A stretch of 23,157 bases of DNA from Candidatus Dadabacteria bacterium (GTDB taxonomy: Bacteria; Desulfobacterota_D; UBA1144; Nemesobacterales; UBA2774): assembly GCA_004356555.1 (NCBI GenBank), contig SMWY01000041.1:1-23157 (forward strand). The letters run 5' to 3'. A program made the position numbers and the translations under genes. Position 1 is the first letter of the stretch. The number at the start of each line of letters is the position of its first letter. This document shows positions 23,107-23,157 of this stretch, one piece after another. The notes under the pieces were generated by a model. That model did no database searches. It was not told the DNA's origin and worked only from the letters and a program-made list of their open reading frames with translations.

Positions 23107-23157
23107 TTAGTTCGGAATATAGTTTAATTCACCGTCTATCCAGAACTTAGAAGCTCC
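23107..23157 (-). CDS. Possible C-terminal end of an upstream gene, cut by window edge
   Basis: On the minus strand only one frame is open from the edge: 16 codons reading GASKFWIDGELNYIPN, then TAA at 23107-23109. The other two frames stop within 21 bases. The stop lies 8 bp before the maf ATG, matching the tight spacing of this cluster. The fragment is too short for family assignment. Confidence 0.35.
   Translation of the reverse strand, partial: GASKFWIDGELNYIPN

Noticed and set aside
1..23157. tRNA, rRNA, CRISPR array, transposase, integrase, toxin-antitoxin or known defence genes
   Set aside because: I saw no supporting sequence for any of these; a tRNA or covariance-model scan was not possible here.

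Overview
The window reads as a chromosomal stretch of a Gram-negative, non-model bacterium. It is moderately AT-rich and densely coded, with no tRNA, rRNA, CRISPR array, insertion sequence or phage gene that I could see. A predicted lipoprotein, an IPTL-CTERM surface protein, a secreted TldD-type protease, an F420-type NADP reductase and a maf-yggS-proC-yggT-yggU cluster together suggest a Desulfobacterota- or Dadabacteria-like lineage. That placement is an inference from gene style and was not tested.

Left part (1-6.3 kb): the 5' portion of a DEAD-box RNA helicase runs off the left edge on the minus strand. Divergent from it is a four-gene metal-uptake operon, a Fur-family regulator followed by cbiM, cbiQ and cbiO (ECF-type Ni/Co-like transporter). 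The operon promoter is almost consensus and carries a perfect palindrome over its -10, a likely autoregulatory operator. A Trm112-like protein, an Ig-like lipoprotein and a secreted protein with two duplicated Cys-pair domains follow, the last two separated by a bidirectional terminator.

Middle (6.5-16.1 kb): ribosomal protein L28 has a hairpin abutting its Shine-Dalgarno. After it come a DUF1232 membrane protein, a 37-codon remnant of acetyl-CoA synthetase, and an IPTL-CTERM repeat protein broken by a one-base loss in a G-run. On the minus strand a compact run uvrA-uppP-nucleosidase-tldD (DNA repair, undecaprenyl-phosphate recycling, nucleoside salvage, secreted metalloprotease) follows an M42 aminopeptidase.

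Right part (16.2-23.2 kb): a small secreted protein seems to use a non-ATG start. Next is a pair made of a beta-CASP/MBL-like protein with all HxHxDH ligands replaced and a YjbQ protein. A convergent NADPH:F420 reductase, an acidic exported protein of unknown function and an alpha/beta hydrolase follow. The window ends with the housekeeping cluster maf, yggS, proC, yggT and a shortened yggU (DUF167), all on the minus strand.

No clearly new multigene defence or mobile system is visible. The best leads are the palindrome-controlled Fur/CbiMQO unit with its unusual CbiM N-terminus, the beta-CASP-like pseudoenzyme paired with YjbQ, and several genes with apparent lesions or non-canonical starts that could be biology or sequence error.
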